The notes below the pieces were generated by a model. That model saw only the letters and a list, made by a program, of their open reading frames with translations, made no database searches and was not told where the DNA came from. A stretch of 54,496 nt of DNA, from NCBI RefSeq assembly GCF_000972705.2, contig NZ_LATL02000069.1, positions 1 through 54,496 of the forward strand. Direction: 5' to 3'. This stretch comes from Limnoraphis robusta CS-951 (GTDB lineage: Bacteria > Cyanobacteriota > Cyanobacteriia > Cyanobacteriales > Microcoleaceae). The stretch's first letter is position 1; the number at the start of each line of letters is the position of its first letter. Of this stretch, positions 35,495 through 45,080 are shown piece after piece. Made by a program: the position numbers and the translations under genes.

Positions 35495-38400
35495 ATGAAC
35501 AACACCAAAGTCAGAATTTACGAGTTGTCAAAGGAACTGAATTTGGACAACAAAGATATCTTAGCCGTATGTGAACGGCTCAACATTGCAGTCAAAAGCC
35601 ATAGTAGTACAATTACTGAATCAGATGCTCAACGGATTGAGAAATATGTGGCAACCCACCCCATCGAGAGTCATCATGATTCCAACTCCGAGCGGGCAAG
35701 CCATCCATCAAAACTGTCCGATTCTCAAGCCGATCACAAGAAAAAACAACAAATCCTAGAAGTTCGTAAACCCAAACTTCAGGTCAACTCCAACTCGAAC
35801 CGATTTCCCACTCAACAGAACAACTCAGTATCCGTGCCAACAGCCACTCAACCCCAACCCTCAGTTCCCTCCCAGCCTTCTGAGAAACCACCACTACTAG
35901 ATCGGCCTGTGCTATCGAAGCCCAATTCTGCCCCTCAATCTCCATCAGAATCCGTAAATCAACCGGCAGTTGACAGTTCCGCGAAAAATCCTCCGGAGCG
36001 ATCAACAGTCACCTCTTCCGACGAGTCCAATCACCCGGACTCCGCTCAAGCATCCCAGCTAGCGGAAGCTCCCCAATTGGTCTCTCCTCCAGTGCGGCCC
36101 TCGGCGAGTTCCTCCGACCCTGCCGTTGTGAAGAACAAACCGATTTTAAAATCCAATAAACCAACGCCTAAGTCGGCGGAGCCAGAGGTACAGCCAACAG
36201 TGGCTAAAACGCCGGACAAGCCTGGCCCCAGCAAACCGACCAAAAATCAGCGTCCGAGCAGTTCTGAACCCAAAACCTCCGACATCAAAGAGCCGAGGGA
36301 AAAAGAGGTTGTTCGCAAGCCTCGCAAAGAAATTACAGCCCTCAAACCCAAGCCGCTTCCGGAACTTCAGCCGCCACCCGCTCGTAGAGGCAGTGAACCC
36401 GAACCCGAGGCAAGCGACAGCGAAACCGATGACGAAATCATCACCCCGACAGACGACCTCGATCTGGAGATCAAGCGACCGAAGAAAACCCTCACCGCAC
36501 TCAAAAAGCCCCAGTCCACTCGCAGCACAACAACCAAACGTGCAGGATGGGATGAGGAAGAAGAAGACAAGGCCGCCAAAGCCGCCAAACTCAAAGCCAA
36601 GCGTCCTCGCGTTAAACCTCCCATTGAAGATGAAGAGGATGAGGACTTGGACGGCTCCCTCAACGGTCAGTCTGACTTAGATGCAGCCGTGAGTCTATCA
36701 CTGGCTCGTCCCCCCAAACAAAAGAGCGCATCATCCCCAACAAAACCAACGGCAGCCAGTGCGGGGCCTTCAAAAGCCAAAAAGCCGACCCGCAACCGGG
36801 GCGGTTCATCGGAAGACTCCAGCAGTTCTTCTCGCGGCAACAACAGTGCCGAGTCCAAACAACCTCCGCGTCCTGAAAAACTGGTAATTTCTGGCTCCCT
36901 AACCGTACAAGAGCTAGCCAATGCCCTGTTTATACCTGAAACGGATATTATTCGCAGGCTGTTTGCTCGAGGAATTGCCGTTAACATTACTGAAACTCTT
37001 GATTTCAACATCATTGAGATGGTCTGTCAAGAGTTGGAAGTACCACTGGAAACCGAACAGCAGAAATCCGGTGCAGAAAAACCCGACAACATCTTTAATG
37101 AAGCCGATTTAGATCACCTGCAACGACGTCCTCCAGTCGTCACCATCATGGGTCACGTCGATCACGGGAAAACCACCCTACTCGACTCCATCCGAGCAAC
37201 CAAAGTCGCTCAAGGGGAAGCCGGAGGCATTACCCAGCATATTGGTGCCTATCACGTCGATGTCGAACACGAAGGCAAAATGCAGCAGGTGGTCTTCCTG
37301 GATACCCCCGGTCACGAAGCCTTTACCGCCATGCGGGCAAGGGGAGCTAGAGTAACAGATATTGCCATCTTAGTCGTCGCTGCCGATGATGGCGTTCAAC
37401 CCCAAACCATCGAAGCCATCAGCCACGCCAAAGCTGCCGGAGTGCCAATTATTGTCGCGATTAACAAAATCGACAAAGAAAGCGCCCAACCCGATCGGGT
37501 CAAGCAAGAACTGATGGAACACAATCTCGTTCCGGAAGAATGGGGCGGTGATACCATCATGGTTCCGGTCAGCGCCATCAAGAAAGAAAACCTGGATCTG
37601 CTTCTCGAAATGATTATCCTCGTTTCACAAGTTGAAGACTTAGAAGCCAATCCTGATCGATCCGCTCGAGGCTCAGTCATTGAAGCTCACCTCGATAAAG
37701 CCCGAGGCCCTGTTGCCACCCTGTTAGTTCAAAATGGAACTCTGCGCGTCGGTGATATTGTGGTAGCCGGATCAGCTCTTGGTAAAGTCCGAGCCATGGT
37801 TGATGACCGAGGCCAACGGGTAGAAGCCGCTAGCCCTTCCTTTGCCGTTGAGATCCTCGGACTCCGAGACGTTCCCGCCGCCGGAGATGAATTTGAGGTC
37901 TTCGAGAACGAAAAAGAAGCCGCAGCCCTAGCCGACGAACGCGCCCAGGCTCAACGGAAGTCTCGTCTCCTCCAAGGCCGCATCAGTCTCAGCGCCCTGT
38001 CAGCTCGCGCTCAAGAAGGAGAACTCAAAGAACTGAATATCATCCTCAAAGGAGATGTTCAAGGGTCTGTAGAAGCCATTGTCAACGCCCTCAAGAAACT
38101 TCCTCAAAAAGAAGTGCAACTGCGGTTACTCTTGGCAGCCCCCGGAGAAGTCACTGAAACGGACATCGATTTTGCCGCCGCTAGCGATGCGGTCTTGATA
38201 GGCTTTAATACCACCTTGGCAAACGGCGCCCGACAAGCAGCCGATCAAGCTGGGGTTGATATTCGCGAGTACAACATCATTTACAACCTCTTAGATGATG
38301 TACAAGCCGCGATGGAAGGTCTGCTTGAACCCGAATTGGTTGAAGAAGCCCTCGGTCAAGCCGAAGTCCGAGCCGTCTTCCCCGTGGGTCGAAACAAGGT

Positions 38401-38641
38401 GGCAGGATGCTATATCCAAACAGGCAAAGCCGTTCGGAACTGCAAAGTCAGAGTCCTACGCAAAGGCAATGTCATCCACGAAGGCATACTCTCTTCCCTC
38501 AAACGGATGCGAGAAGATGCCAAAGAGGTCAACGCCGGCTATGAATGTGGCATGGGTCTCGATACCTTCCATGACTGGGAAGAAGGAGACATCATCGAAG
38601 CCTACCGCATGGCTACCAAGCGACGGACTCTTTCTGTCTAG
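35495..38641 (+). CDS. infB: Translation initiation factor IF-2
   Basis: The protein has 1048 residues. An IF2_N-type motif at 1-50 is followed by about 400 residues of Pro/Ser/Lys/Glu-rich low complexity, a second IF2_N domain (about 468-525), then the GTPase with G1 GHVDHGKTT (553-561), G3 DTPGHEAF and G4 NKID, and the C-terminal beta-barrel and fMet-tRNA-binding domains. It places initiator tRNA on the 30S subunit. The length is typical for cyanobacteria, where the spacer is long. A HIP1-based terminator follows. Confidence 0.97.
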   Translation: MNNTKVRIYELSKELNLDNKDILAVCERLNIAVKSHSSTITESDAQRIEKYVATHPIESHHDSNSERASHPSKLSDSQADHKKKQQILEVRKPKLQVNSNSNRFPTQQNNSVSVPTATQPQPSVPSQPSEKPPLLDRPVLSKPNSAPQSPSESVNQPAVDSSAKNPPERSTVTSSDESNHPDSAQASQLAEAPQLVSPPVRPSASSSDPAVVKNKPILKSNKPTPKSAEPEVQPTVAKTPDKPGPSKPTKNQRPSSSEPKTSDIKEPREKEVVRKPRKEITALKPKPLPELQPPPARRGSEPEPEASDSETDDEIITPTDDLDLEIKRPKKTLTALKKPQSTRSTTTKRAGWDEEEEDKAAKAAKLKAKRPRVKPPIEDEEDEDLDGSLNGQSDLDAAVSLSLARPPKQKSASSPTKPTAASAGPSKAKKPTRNRGGSSEDSSSSSRGNNSAESKQPPRPEKLVISGSLTVQELANALFIPETDIIRRLFARGIAVNITETLDFNIIEMVCQELEVPLETEQQKSGAEKPDNIFNEADLDHLQRRPPVVTIMGHVDHGKTTLLDSIRATKVAQGEAGGITQHIGAYHVDVEHEGKMQQVVFLDTPGHEAFTAMRARGARVTDIAILVVAADDGVQPQTIEAISHAKAAGVPIIVAINKIDKESAQPDRVKQELMEHNLVPEEWGGDTIMVPVSAIKKENLDLLLEMIILVSQVEDLEANPDRSARGSVIEAHLDKARGPVATLLVQNGTLRVGDIVVAGSALGKVRAMVDDRGQRVEAASPSFAVEILGLRDVPAAGDEFEVFENEKEAAALADERAQAQRKSRLLQGRISLSALSARAQEGELKELNIILKGDVQGSVEAIVNALKKLPQKEVQLRLLLAAPGEVTETDIDFAAASDAVLIGFNTTLANGARQAADQAGVDIREYNIIYNLLDDVQAAMEGLLEPELVEEALGQAEVRAVFPVGRNKVAGCYIQTGKAVRNCKVRVLRKGNVIHEGILSSLKRMREDAKEVNAGYECGMGLDTFHDWEEGDIIEAYRMATKRRTLSV

Positions 38642-38694
38642 GTCAGTTAAGATAGAGGAAGAAGAAAAACCCTCCTTCCTGCAAAACACCCAAC

Positions 38695-38739
38695 GCGATC
38701 GCTTCAATCTTAAGAACGCAGCGATCGCTTAATCTTTTT
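38695..38739 (+). terminator. infB terminator formed by two HIP1 octamers
   Basis: GCGATCGCT (38695-38703) and AGCGATCGC (38720-38728) are perfect reverse complements, making a 9-bp stem with a 16-nt loop. The TTAATCTTTTT tail supports termination of the rimP-infB operon. Confidence 0.6.
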
Positions 38740-38776
38740 AGAGTATGATCAAGCTAGCCCCCGACCGCCCGTAAAA

Positions 38777-39427
38777 ATGTCGAATTTCCGATTAGATCCC
38801 TATCTCTGGATTCATCTTTCTGGTTTAGCGGTACTCCCCCTATGGTTAGCACTTTGCCTGTTAGGATTAGCAGTCGGTTATCCGATCTGGCCTGTCGGGG
38901 TGGAAATCGCTATCGTTGCTATCGTCGGCATCCTCCCCATTTTTTGGATGCAATGGTTTCAGCCGTTTTACATTTTCAGCGTCTTAGTCATGGCGATGAA
39001 ACCTGAACAACTGACACCTGTGCAACGGACTATTCTGGCCCGGTTCAAAACGCCACTCAATCAAAGATTAGCTTTAATTGCACCGCTCCTATTTTTACCC
39101 ATTCTTTGGCAACTTTATCGTCTTGCTCCTCTAGCAGCTCATGTCGTTTCATTACCCTTGCAAGGGCGTTTGCTCGGATTATTCCTAGCTAGCATCGCCT
39201 TTTTAGGCTGTAATTTATTTGCTCAAGTTCCTGTGAGTGTGATTGGAGTTTTACTGACTCGAAAAGCAGAATGGTCAGCAACAGAACCTTTAACGATTGA
39301 ACAAATTCGTCAAGGTTTTACCCGGATAGGACTACGGGTGAATCGCATCTTACCTGCGGCACTGATACCCCAAATAACAGAGAATTCTTTGCCATCGCTT
39401 GACTCCAAAGAACCCTCAGAACGTTAA
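38777..39427 (+). CDS. Low-complexity-tail membrane protein (cyanobacterial)
   Basis: This 216-residue protein has probable membrane helices near 10-35, 38-60, 98-115 and 130-152, and a polar serine/glutamate-rich tail (about 195-216). Its position behind infB and its style fit the cyanobacterial 'low-complexity tail membrane protein' family of unknown function. I assign the family by resemblance only. It has its own position after the infB terminator, so an independent promoter is likely. Confidence 0.6.
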   Translation: MSNFRLDPYLWIHLSGLAVLPLWLALCLLGLAVGYPIWPVGVEIAIVAIVGILPIFWMQWFQPFYIFSVLVMAMKPEQLTPVQRTILARFKTPLNQRLALIAPLLFLPILWQLYRLAPLAAHVVSLPLQGRLLGLFLASIAFLGCNLFAQVPVSVIGVLLTRKAEWSATEPLTIEQIRQGFTRIGLRVNRILPAALIPQITENSLPSLDSKEPSER

Positions 39428-39560
39428 CAGTTCAGAACCCACCCAGCCCACCTAAGCCTTAGACGGTGTTCACAGCTACAGGCATTTGCCGTAATAATTT
39501 GTAAAAATAGAGTGAAGCTTGCAAATCATTCCAACTTTATTGTTTATTTGGTGACCGATT

Positions 39561-39788
39561 ATGGCTAAATCAACTTCCACCCTCCCTGAAAATGACGCGG
39601 TGGCTACTCCCCGATTACAAGAAGACTCTCAAATTTGGCACAGTCTCAAACAAGCCATTGCTTCTAGTTCGGGATTTCAACGCTGGCAGCTAGAACACCA
39701 AGATTACCCCGAACAGCAGCCTCAGATCAATCTTGATCGCCTGGTTCGCACTTATTTGCGAGAAACCTTAGAAACATTAGCTTATTAA
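39561..39788 (+). CDS. Small cyanobacterial protein of unknown function
   Basis: This 75-residue soluble protein has a helical C-terminus (LDRLVRTYLRETLETLAY). No motif is recognised. It looks like one of the short conserved cyanobacterial hypothetical proteins. The ATG follows TTGGTGACCGATT without a clear ribosome-binding site. It lies just left of the IscB element, so it is likely to be the ancestral neighbour of kaiA. Confidence 0.6.
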   Translation: MAKSTSTLPENDAVATPRLQEDSQIWHSLKQAIASSSGFQRWQLEHQDYPEQQPQINLDRLVRTYLRETLETLAY

Positions 39789-39829
39789 ACTCTCAAACTC
39801 AATTGACTTCCAGAAAACACTTTTAACGA

Positions 39830-40205
39830 TTAGGCTGTTGTCCCGCGCTCTACCTCAAAGGTGAGTGTCGGGATGAAAGCCGCGCGATTGAGCCAAGCCA
39901 ACAATCAAGGGATCACAACGATCAAGACGGGTCAAGAACTCGCCGCTAAACCCTATGCGCTTTTCGCGCAGCAGGCTTCGCCAACGGGTTAAGCGCGGGA
40001 GCTTGTAAAAAGGCTCTAACTTGACCAGACTCAGCCCTTTTTGGGGCTACGTTATTTGGCTCACGAAACCCATGAATGCGTGCCAGTTTGCGGCTCTTTC
40101 GTACAGTTTTAAACAGGCGTAACGAGTTAAGCCAGTGAACTATACCTAACAAGGCTAAATAACATTGTCGAGGCAAACTTTACCCGTAAGGAGAGACTCA
40201 AAGTA
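39830..40205 (+). ncRNA. Probable omega-RNA (guide-RNA scaffold) of the IscB system
   Basis: The 376 bp before iscB hold no gene but many stems: GTCCCG...CGGGAT enclosing ACCT-CAA-AGGT near 39839-39876, GC-rich pairs with TTCGCGC and CTTCGCC near 39960-39980, and AGCCC...GGGCT near 40034-40049. In OMEGA systems the omega-RNA is encoded directly upstream of iscB, with the guide at its 5' end taken from the sequence flanking the element. The exact 5' end and guide cannot be fixed here. The last bases carry the iscB ribosome-binding site AAGGAG. Confidence 0.65.
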
Positions 40206-41486
40206 ATGCGAGTTTTCGTGTTAGATAAAAACCTGAAACCTATTGACCCCTGCCCTCCGGCAAGGGCGAGGGAACTGTTAAAAAAAAGGAGGGCAAAAGT
40301 ATTCATAAAATATCCGTTCACCATCGTATGCTGCGATAGAACTTTTGAAGATTCAGTAACGCATTCGCACAGAATTAAAATTGACCCCGGTAGTAAAACA
40401 ACGGGAATTGCAATCGTTCAAGAAGAAACTGGACGAGTAACAACAGCTTTGGAAATTTCTCACCGGGGGCAACAAATAAAAAATGCTCTTGATTCTCGAA
40501 GGGCGTTAAGAAGGGGACGACGCAACCGCAAAACCCGCTATCGCCAGCCTAGATTTTTAAATCGTACTCGCCCAAAAGGTTGGCTGCCTCCTTCTCTTGA
40601 AAGTAGAATTGCCAATATTGAAACTTGGGTGAAACGACTTAGAAAATTCTGTCCCGTTACTGCAATTTCTCAGGAGTTGGTGAAGTTTGACCTTCAGCAA
40701 ATGCAAAACCCAGAGATTTATGGAATCGAGTATCAACGGGGGGAACTTTACGGGTTTGAAGTGAAAGAGTATTTACTTCAAAAGTGGGGTAGAAAATGCG
40801 TTTATTGCGATGCTGAAAATGTTCCCCTGGAAATCGAACACATTCTTGCCAAATCGAAAGGAGGTTCAAACCGAGTTAGCAATTTAACTTTGGCTTGCCG
40901 AAAGTGCAACCAATCTAAAGGCGATAAACCGATTGAGCAATTTTTGAGTAAAAAACCCGACCTGTTGAGGAGAATTTTAAAACAAGCCAAAGCACCGCTA
41001 AAAGATGCGGCGGCAGTCAACGCTACCCGGTGGCAATTGTACAATCGACTGCAAGCTAAGGGATTGCCTGTAGAGGTCGGTTCCGGTGGACTGACTAAGT
41101 ACAATCGCAAAACCCGAGGGATTGAAAAAAGCCACTGGACTGATGCAGCTTGTGTGGGAAAATCAACCCCAGAAAAGCTGTTGATTAAAGGAGTTAAACC
41201 CCTCTTAATAACAGCAAAAGGTCACGGCGTTAGGCGGCGTTGTCGCCCCGGCAAATACGGTTTTCCAAAAGCTCACGCTCCCAAAGCAAAATTCTTTCAA
41301 GGATTTCAAACGGGCGATATTGTAAAAGCTGAAATTCCTAAAGGGAAATTTGCAGGGGAATACACGGGTAGAATTGCCATTCGTTTTCGACCAAGTTTCG
41401 TGCTTCAAACTCAAGCGAAAAAGTTTGATGTACATCCAAAATACTTGCAAGCAATATTCAAGGCTGACGGCTATGAATACAGATAA
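40206..41486 (+). CDS. iscB: IscB RNA-guided HNH/RuvC endonuclease
   Basis: This 426-residue protein has a short N-terminal PLMP-type domain, though the PLMP string itself is altered to IDPCPP. RuvC-I IDPGSKTTGIA carries Asp60. The Arg-rich bridge helix (RRALRRGRRNRKTRYR, 98-113) and RuvC-II ISQELV with Glu157 follow. The HNH domain is CVYC (198-201), IEHILAKSKGG with His212 and CRKCNQSK (231-238), then RuvC-III SHWTDAACVG with His310/Asp313. All expected catalytic residues are present, so it may be active. IscB is the ancestor-like relative of Cas9 and cuts DNA guided by omega-RNA. Confidence 0.9.
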   Translation: MRVFVLDKNLKPIDPCPPARARELLKKRRAKVFIKYPFTIVCCDRTFEDSVTHSHRIKIDPGSKTTGIAIVQEETGRVTTALEISHRGQQIKNALDSRRALRRGRRNRKTRYRQPRFLNRTRPKGWLPPSLESRIANIETWVKRLRKFCPVTAISQELVKFDLQQMQNPEIYGIEYQRGELYGFEVKEYLLQKWGRKCVYCDAENVPLEIEHILAKSKGGSNRVSNLTLACRKCNQSKGDKPIEQFLSKKPDLLRRILKQAKAPLKDAAAVNATRWQLYNRLQAKGLPVEVGSGGLTKYNRKTRGIEKSHWTDAACVGKSTPEKLLIKGVKPLLITAKGHGVRRRCRPGKYGFPKAHAPKAKFFQGFQTGDIVKAEIPKGKFAGEYTGRIAIRFRPSFVLQTQAKKFDVHPKYLQAIFKADGYEYR

Positions 41487-41533
41487 TTATCTTGTATTCG
41501 CTGCGCTCATGTTGTTTGTTGGCGGGAATTCCT

Positions 41534-41564
41534 CTCCCGCTAAAACTGAAGTTTATAGTGGGAG
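41534..41564. repeat. Right-end subterminal palindrome of the IscB element
   Basis: CTCCCGCTAAAAC and GTTTATAGTGGGAG form an imperfect stem with the tetraloop TGAA, followed by TCCCCGG. Such a hairpin near the 3' border is typical of IS200/IS605-type ends recognised as single strands. Confidence 0.6.
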
Positions 41565-41639
41565 TCCCCGGACCGCATTTGATGGAACCGCCGTCTGTTG
41601 GTGTTTTAGGGGGAAGTCCAATTTCTTCCGCACTCCCCG

Positions 41640-41667
41640 TTGAGAACACCTGCTCACCCTTTATACG
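41640..41667 (+). promoter_or_regulatory. Possible promoter of kaiA
   Basis: TTGAGA, a 16-bp spacer and TATACG resemble a weak sigma-70 promoter 105 bp before the kaiA start. It lies just right of the IscB element. Only the hexamer match supports it. Confidence 0.3.
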
Positions 41668-41771
41668 ATCGTATCAGCGTCGGATAGTTCACGATTAGTT
41701 ACAATTTATGATTAAATCTTTTATAGACTCACGAAATATTAGTAAAGGAGACTGGATCTCTGAGTGACTCT

Positions 41772-42713
41772 TTGGCGGGTAACTTAACTTCAACCTCAAC
41801 GACCGTGTGGCGTCCACAGCTCTCAATTTGTTTGTTTGTGCCATCAACACAGATGGCTGAATCGGTTATGTCTAGTTTGCAGAGCGATCGCTATGCTGTC
41901 GTTCTGGTCCATTCGATCGAAGAGTTACTCCAATACGTCAGTCAGGAAAGAGAGCAACTCGACTGTTTAATTGTGCAGGAGGAAATCGATCTGACTCTAT
42001 TAGTCGAGCAACTGCAACACCAAAATATCTCTTTACCAACCGTCATCTTAGATGCTCAGATCAAGCCGCCTCAGACTCAACAGACACCCGAACCGAGTGA
42101 TTCTTCCCAATCAACTCAGACACCGACACTAACAACGAACTACATCTATCACAATAGTGAAGTTCATATCAATGTCAACCAACTCAATCAAATCAACGGT
42201 TATGTAGACAAAGCCATCAGTCAATTTATTACTCAAGCCGTTACGACTCGTCTGACGGATGACTCCCTAGACGCCAATGAACCGACGGAGTTGACCAACT
42301 TTATCATGCGTCAGCAGAGACGACTGGCTGAGAAACTACATGAACGCTTAGGATATTTAGGAGTTTACTACAAACGAAGTCCTCAGAACTTCCTGCGAAA
42401 TCTGCCTCCCGCCGAGCGACAGGAATTGCTCGATCAGCTTAAATTGAAATATCGTCAAATTGTTCTGAGTTATTTTTCAGCAGATAAAACCCTGAATAAT
42501 AAAATCGATGAATATGTTAACATTGCGTTTTTTGCCGATGTTCCGGTAACTCGCATCGTCGAAATTCACATGGAATTGATGGATAATTTCTCCAAACAAC
42601 TGAAACTCGAAGGACGCAGTGAAGATGTCTTACTCGATTACCGCCTCACTCTAATTGATATGGTGGCGCATTTATGTGAAATGTATCGACGCTCAATTCC
42701 GAGAGATTCTTAG
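41772..42713 (+). CDS. kaiA: Circadian clock protein KaiA
   Basis: This 313-residue protein has an N-terminal pseudo-receiver domain (about 15-100; QLSICLFVPST, LDCLIVQE), a Gln/Thr/Pro-rich linker and the C-terminal four-helix KaiC-binding domain (LGYLGVYYKRSPQNFLRNLP, FFADVPVTRIVEIHMELMD, LLDYRLTLIDMVAHLCEMYR). KaiA stimulates KaiC autophosphorylation by binding its C-terminal tail. No ATG is available in frame: the candidates are TTG 41772 or CTG 41760, the latter better spaced from AAAGGAG at 41744-41750. A 19-codon ORF (41708-41767) ends just upstream. First gene of kaiABC, right after the IscB element. Confidence 0.95.
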   Translation: MAGNLTSTSTTVWRPQLSICLFVPSTQMAESVMSSLQSDRYAVVLVHSIEELLQYVSQEREQLDCLIVQEEIDLTLLVEQLQHQNISLPTVILDAQIKPPQTQQTPEPSDSSQSTQTPTLTTNYIYHNSEVHINVNQLNQINGYVDKAISQFITQAVTTRLTDDSLDANEPTELTNFIMRQQRRLAEKLHERLGYLGVYYKRSPQNFLRNLPPAERQELLDQLKLKYRQIVLSYFSADKTLNNKIDEYVNIAFFADVPVTRIVEIHMELMDNFSKQLKLEGRSEDVLLDYRLTLIDMVAHLCEMYRRSIPRDS

Positions 42714-42876
42714 GGTTGAGAAAATAAAACTCAAGATCAGATTTTCACGTCAAAAAATAAAACGTTTAGTAAACACTGAATTAAGATTTGCAATAACCTT
42801 TAACAAAAGGGAAACAAAGCCGGAGAGGAAAGCCATTCACGATAAAATTTATCTGTCAAGCTATCCCTGAAAGTTT

Positions 42877-43191
42877 ATGAGTCCATTAAAAAAAACCTAT
42901 GTTCTCAAGCTCTACGTTGCCGGGAATACCCCGAACTCTGTGCGAGCCTTGAAAACGCTTAAAGAAATCTTAGAACAAGAGTTTCAGGGAGTTTATGCGT
43001 TGAAAGTGATTGACGTTCTCAAAAACCCTCAACTGGCAGAAGAGGATAAAATTCTGGCGACACCCACGCTGTCGAAAATTCTACCTCCACCAGTCAGAAA
43101 AATTATAGGAGACCTTTCAGATCGAGAAAAAGTCTTAATTGGGCTAGACTTGCTCTATGAAGAGTTAGGTGATGATGGACTGAACCTCTGA
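42877..43191 (+). CDS. kaiB: Circadian clock protein KaiB
   Basis: This 104-residue protein has the thioredoxin-like, fold-switching KaiB sequence: [40 protein letters not shown] and [20 protein letters not shown]. It binds phosphorylated KaiC and sequesters KaiA, closing the oscillator loop. It lies 163 bp after kaiA, with an AT-rich spacer and no evident separate promoter, and 210 bp before kaiC. Confidence 0.97.
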   Translation: MSPLKKTYVLKLYVAGNTPNSVRALKTLKEILEQEFQGVYALKVIDVLKNPQLAEEDKILATPTLSKILPPPVRKIIGDLSDREKVLIGLDLLYEELGDDGLNL

Positions 43192-43401
43192 AGTGTTCGG
43201 TGTAGCAGGACATCAACAACCCCTTTCAATGATCTTTCTTGACAAAAGTAACAGTTATCCCCAGTTTGCCCGTGACTGAGAACACCCACTGTTCTTTTAC
43301 ATCTGCCAACAATCTGCACAGCCAATCCCTATTTTGTGGTAAATGTAGCAATAGGGAAATAATATTCTAGCATTAGAGGTGGATTTTTCAACCTAAAGAT
43401 T

Positions 43402-44967
43402 ATGAGTGAAAACAGTCAAGACGCGAACACCAATGGACGTAAACTTATTGGCGTTCAAAAAATCCGAACGATGATCGAAGGCTTTGATGACATTAGTCAT
43501 GGCGGAATGCCCTTAGGAAGAACAACTTTAGTCAGTGGTACATCAGGCACAGGTAAAACTCTGTTTGCAGTTCAGTTTCTCTACAACGGAATTATAAATT
43601 TTGATGAACCCGGTATCTTTGTTACCTTTGAAGAATCTCCTAATGATATTATTAAAAACGCCTCTAGTTTCGGTTGGGATTTACAGGAATTAGTCGAGCA
43701 GGGGAAACTTTTTATTTTGGATGCTTCTCCCGATCCCGAAGGTCAAGATATTGTCGGAAACTTTGACTTATCCGCCCTGATTGAACGCATTCAATACGCC
43801 ATTCGCAAATATAAAGCCCGACGAGTTTCCATTGACTCCGTGACAGCCGTTTTCCAACAATACGAAGCCGCAGGCGTCGTCAGACGGGAAATTTTTCGGT
43901 TAGTGGCTCGTTTAAAACAAGTCGGAGCCACGACGATTATGACAACAGAACGAGAAGAAGAATATGGCCCGGTTGCTCGTTTTGGGGTCGAAGAATTCGT
44001 CTCGGATAATGTGATGATTGTCCGCAACGTTTTAGAAGGAGAACGTCGTCGTCGGACGATGGAAATTCTCAAACTGCGGGGAACCACTCACATGAAAGGA
44101 GAATTCCCCTTTACCATTACGAATAACGGTATTAGTATCTTCCCCTTAGGAGCCATGCGACTGACTCAACGTTCATCAAATGCGAGAGTTTCTTCTGGAG
44201 ATGAAACCCTGGACCAAATGTGTGGGGGTGGATTTTTTAAAGACTCGATTATTTTGGCAACCGGAGCAACAGGAACCGGAAAAACTTTATTGGTTAGTGT
44301 TTTTCTCAATAATGCTTGCCAAAACGGTGAACGGGCAATATTATTTGCCTATGAAGAATCTCGCGCTCAATTGCTGAGAAATGCCAACTCTTGGGGCATT
44401 GACTTTGAAGGCATGGAACGCAAAGGATTACTCAGAATTTTGTGTAGTTATCCCGAATCAGCCGGAGTCGAAGATCATCTGCAAATTATTAAATCAGAAA
44501 TTCAGGAATTTAAACCCGCTCGGATTGCCATTGATTCTTTATCAGCTCTAGCAAGAGGGGTTAGTAATAATGCGTTTCGACAGTTTGTCATTGGAGTAAC
44601 CGGATACGCCAAACAAGAAGAAATTACTGGATTTTTTACCAATACAACCGATCAATTTATGGGTTCTCACTCGATTACTGATTCTCATATTTCTACCATC
44701 ACCGATACCATTTTGATGCTGCAATATGTAGAAATTAGGGGAGAAATGTCTCGGGCGCTTAACGTGTTTAAAATGAGAGGTTCATGGCACGATAAAGGCA
44801 TCCGAGAATATACAATTACCGAAAGAGGCCCTCGGATTACCGATTCCTTTAGGGATTATGAACGGATTATTAGTGGTTCTCCCACTCGCATTAGTATCAA
44901 TGAAAAAAGCGAACTTTCCCGTATTATTGAAGGGGTACAAGGGAAAAGAGGTGAAATTGACGAGTAG
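43402..44967 (+). CDS. kaiC: Circadian clock protein kinase KaiC
   Basis: This 521-residue double-RecA ATPase has Walker A GTSGTGKT at 46-53 (CI) and GATGTGKT at 288-295 (CII), catalytic Glu pairs E77/E78 and E318/E319, and the autophosphorylation sites Ser431 and Thr432 in SHISTIT, all at the same numbers as in Synechococcus elongatus. The C-terminal tail SPTRISINEKSELSRII is the KaiA-binding segment. It is the core timer with kinase, phosphatase and slow ATPase activities. The 210-bp spacer upstream holds AGAACACCCACTGTTCT, an inverted repeat of unknown role. Confidence 0.98.
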   Translation: MSENSQDANTNGRKLIGVQKIRTMIEGFDDISHGGMPLGRTTLVSGTSGTGKTLFAVQFLYNGIINFDEPGIFVTFEESPNDIIKNASSFGWDLQELVEQGKLFILDASPDPEGQDIVGNFDLSALIERIQYAIRKYKARRVSIDSVTAVFQQYEAAGVVRREIFRLVARLKQVGATTIMTTEREEEYGPVARFGVEEFVSDNVMIVRNVLEGERRRRTMEILKLRGTTHMKGEFPFTITNNGISIFPLGAMRLTQRSSNARVSSGDETLDQMCGGGFFKDSIILATGATGTGKTLLVSVFLNNACQNGERAILFAYEESRAQLLRNANSWGIDFEGMERKGLLRILCSYPESAGVEDHLQIIKSEIQEFKPARIAIDSLSALARGVSNNAFRQFVIGVTGYAKQEEITGFFTNTTDQFMGSHSITDSHISTITDTILMLQYVEIRGEMSRALNVFKMRGSWHDKGIREYTITERGPRITDSFRDYERIISGSPTRISINEKSELSRIIEGVQGKRGEIDE

Positions 44968-45080
44968 CTTTAATTGAGACTAGACTTGCCGTTGCTAGGT
45001 GAGAATGCCACACTGTTACTAGGTGATGCACCGTAGGAAGGGTTCATTACCAATCGTTCAAAATTTTCAGTCAAAACCTC

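Larger units (their letters stand above)
39830..41570 (+). mobile_element. IscB-carrying IS200/IS605-like element (OMEGA locus), approximate limits
   Basis: The unit comprises a roughly 370-bp non-coding, hairpin-rich region, iscB, and a right-end palindrome. No TnpA transposase gene is present, as is common for IscB loci that rely on TnpA in trans. The ends are estimates: the left from the first strong hairpin (near 39840), the right from the last palindrome (41564). It is inserted between a small conserved gene and kaiA. Confidence 0.65.

Noticed and set aside
43280..43296. LexA-type operator before kaiC (AGAACA/TGTTCT)
   Set aside because: The half-sites and spacing do not fit the cyanobacterial LexA box; recorded only as an inverted repeat.
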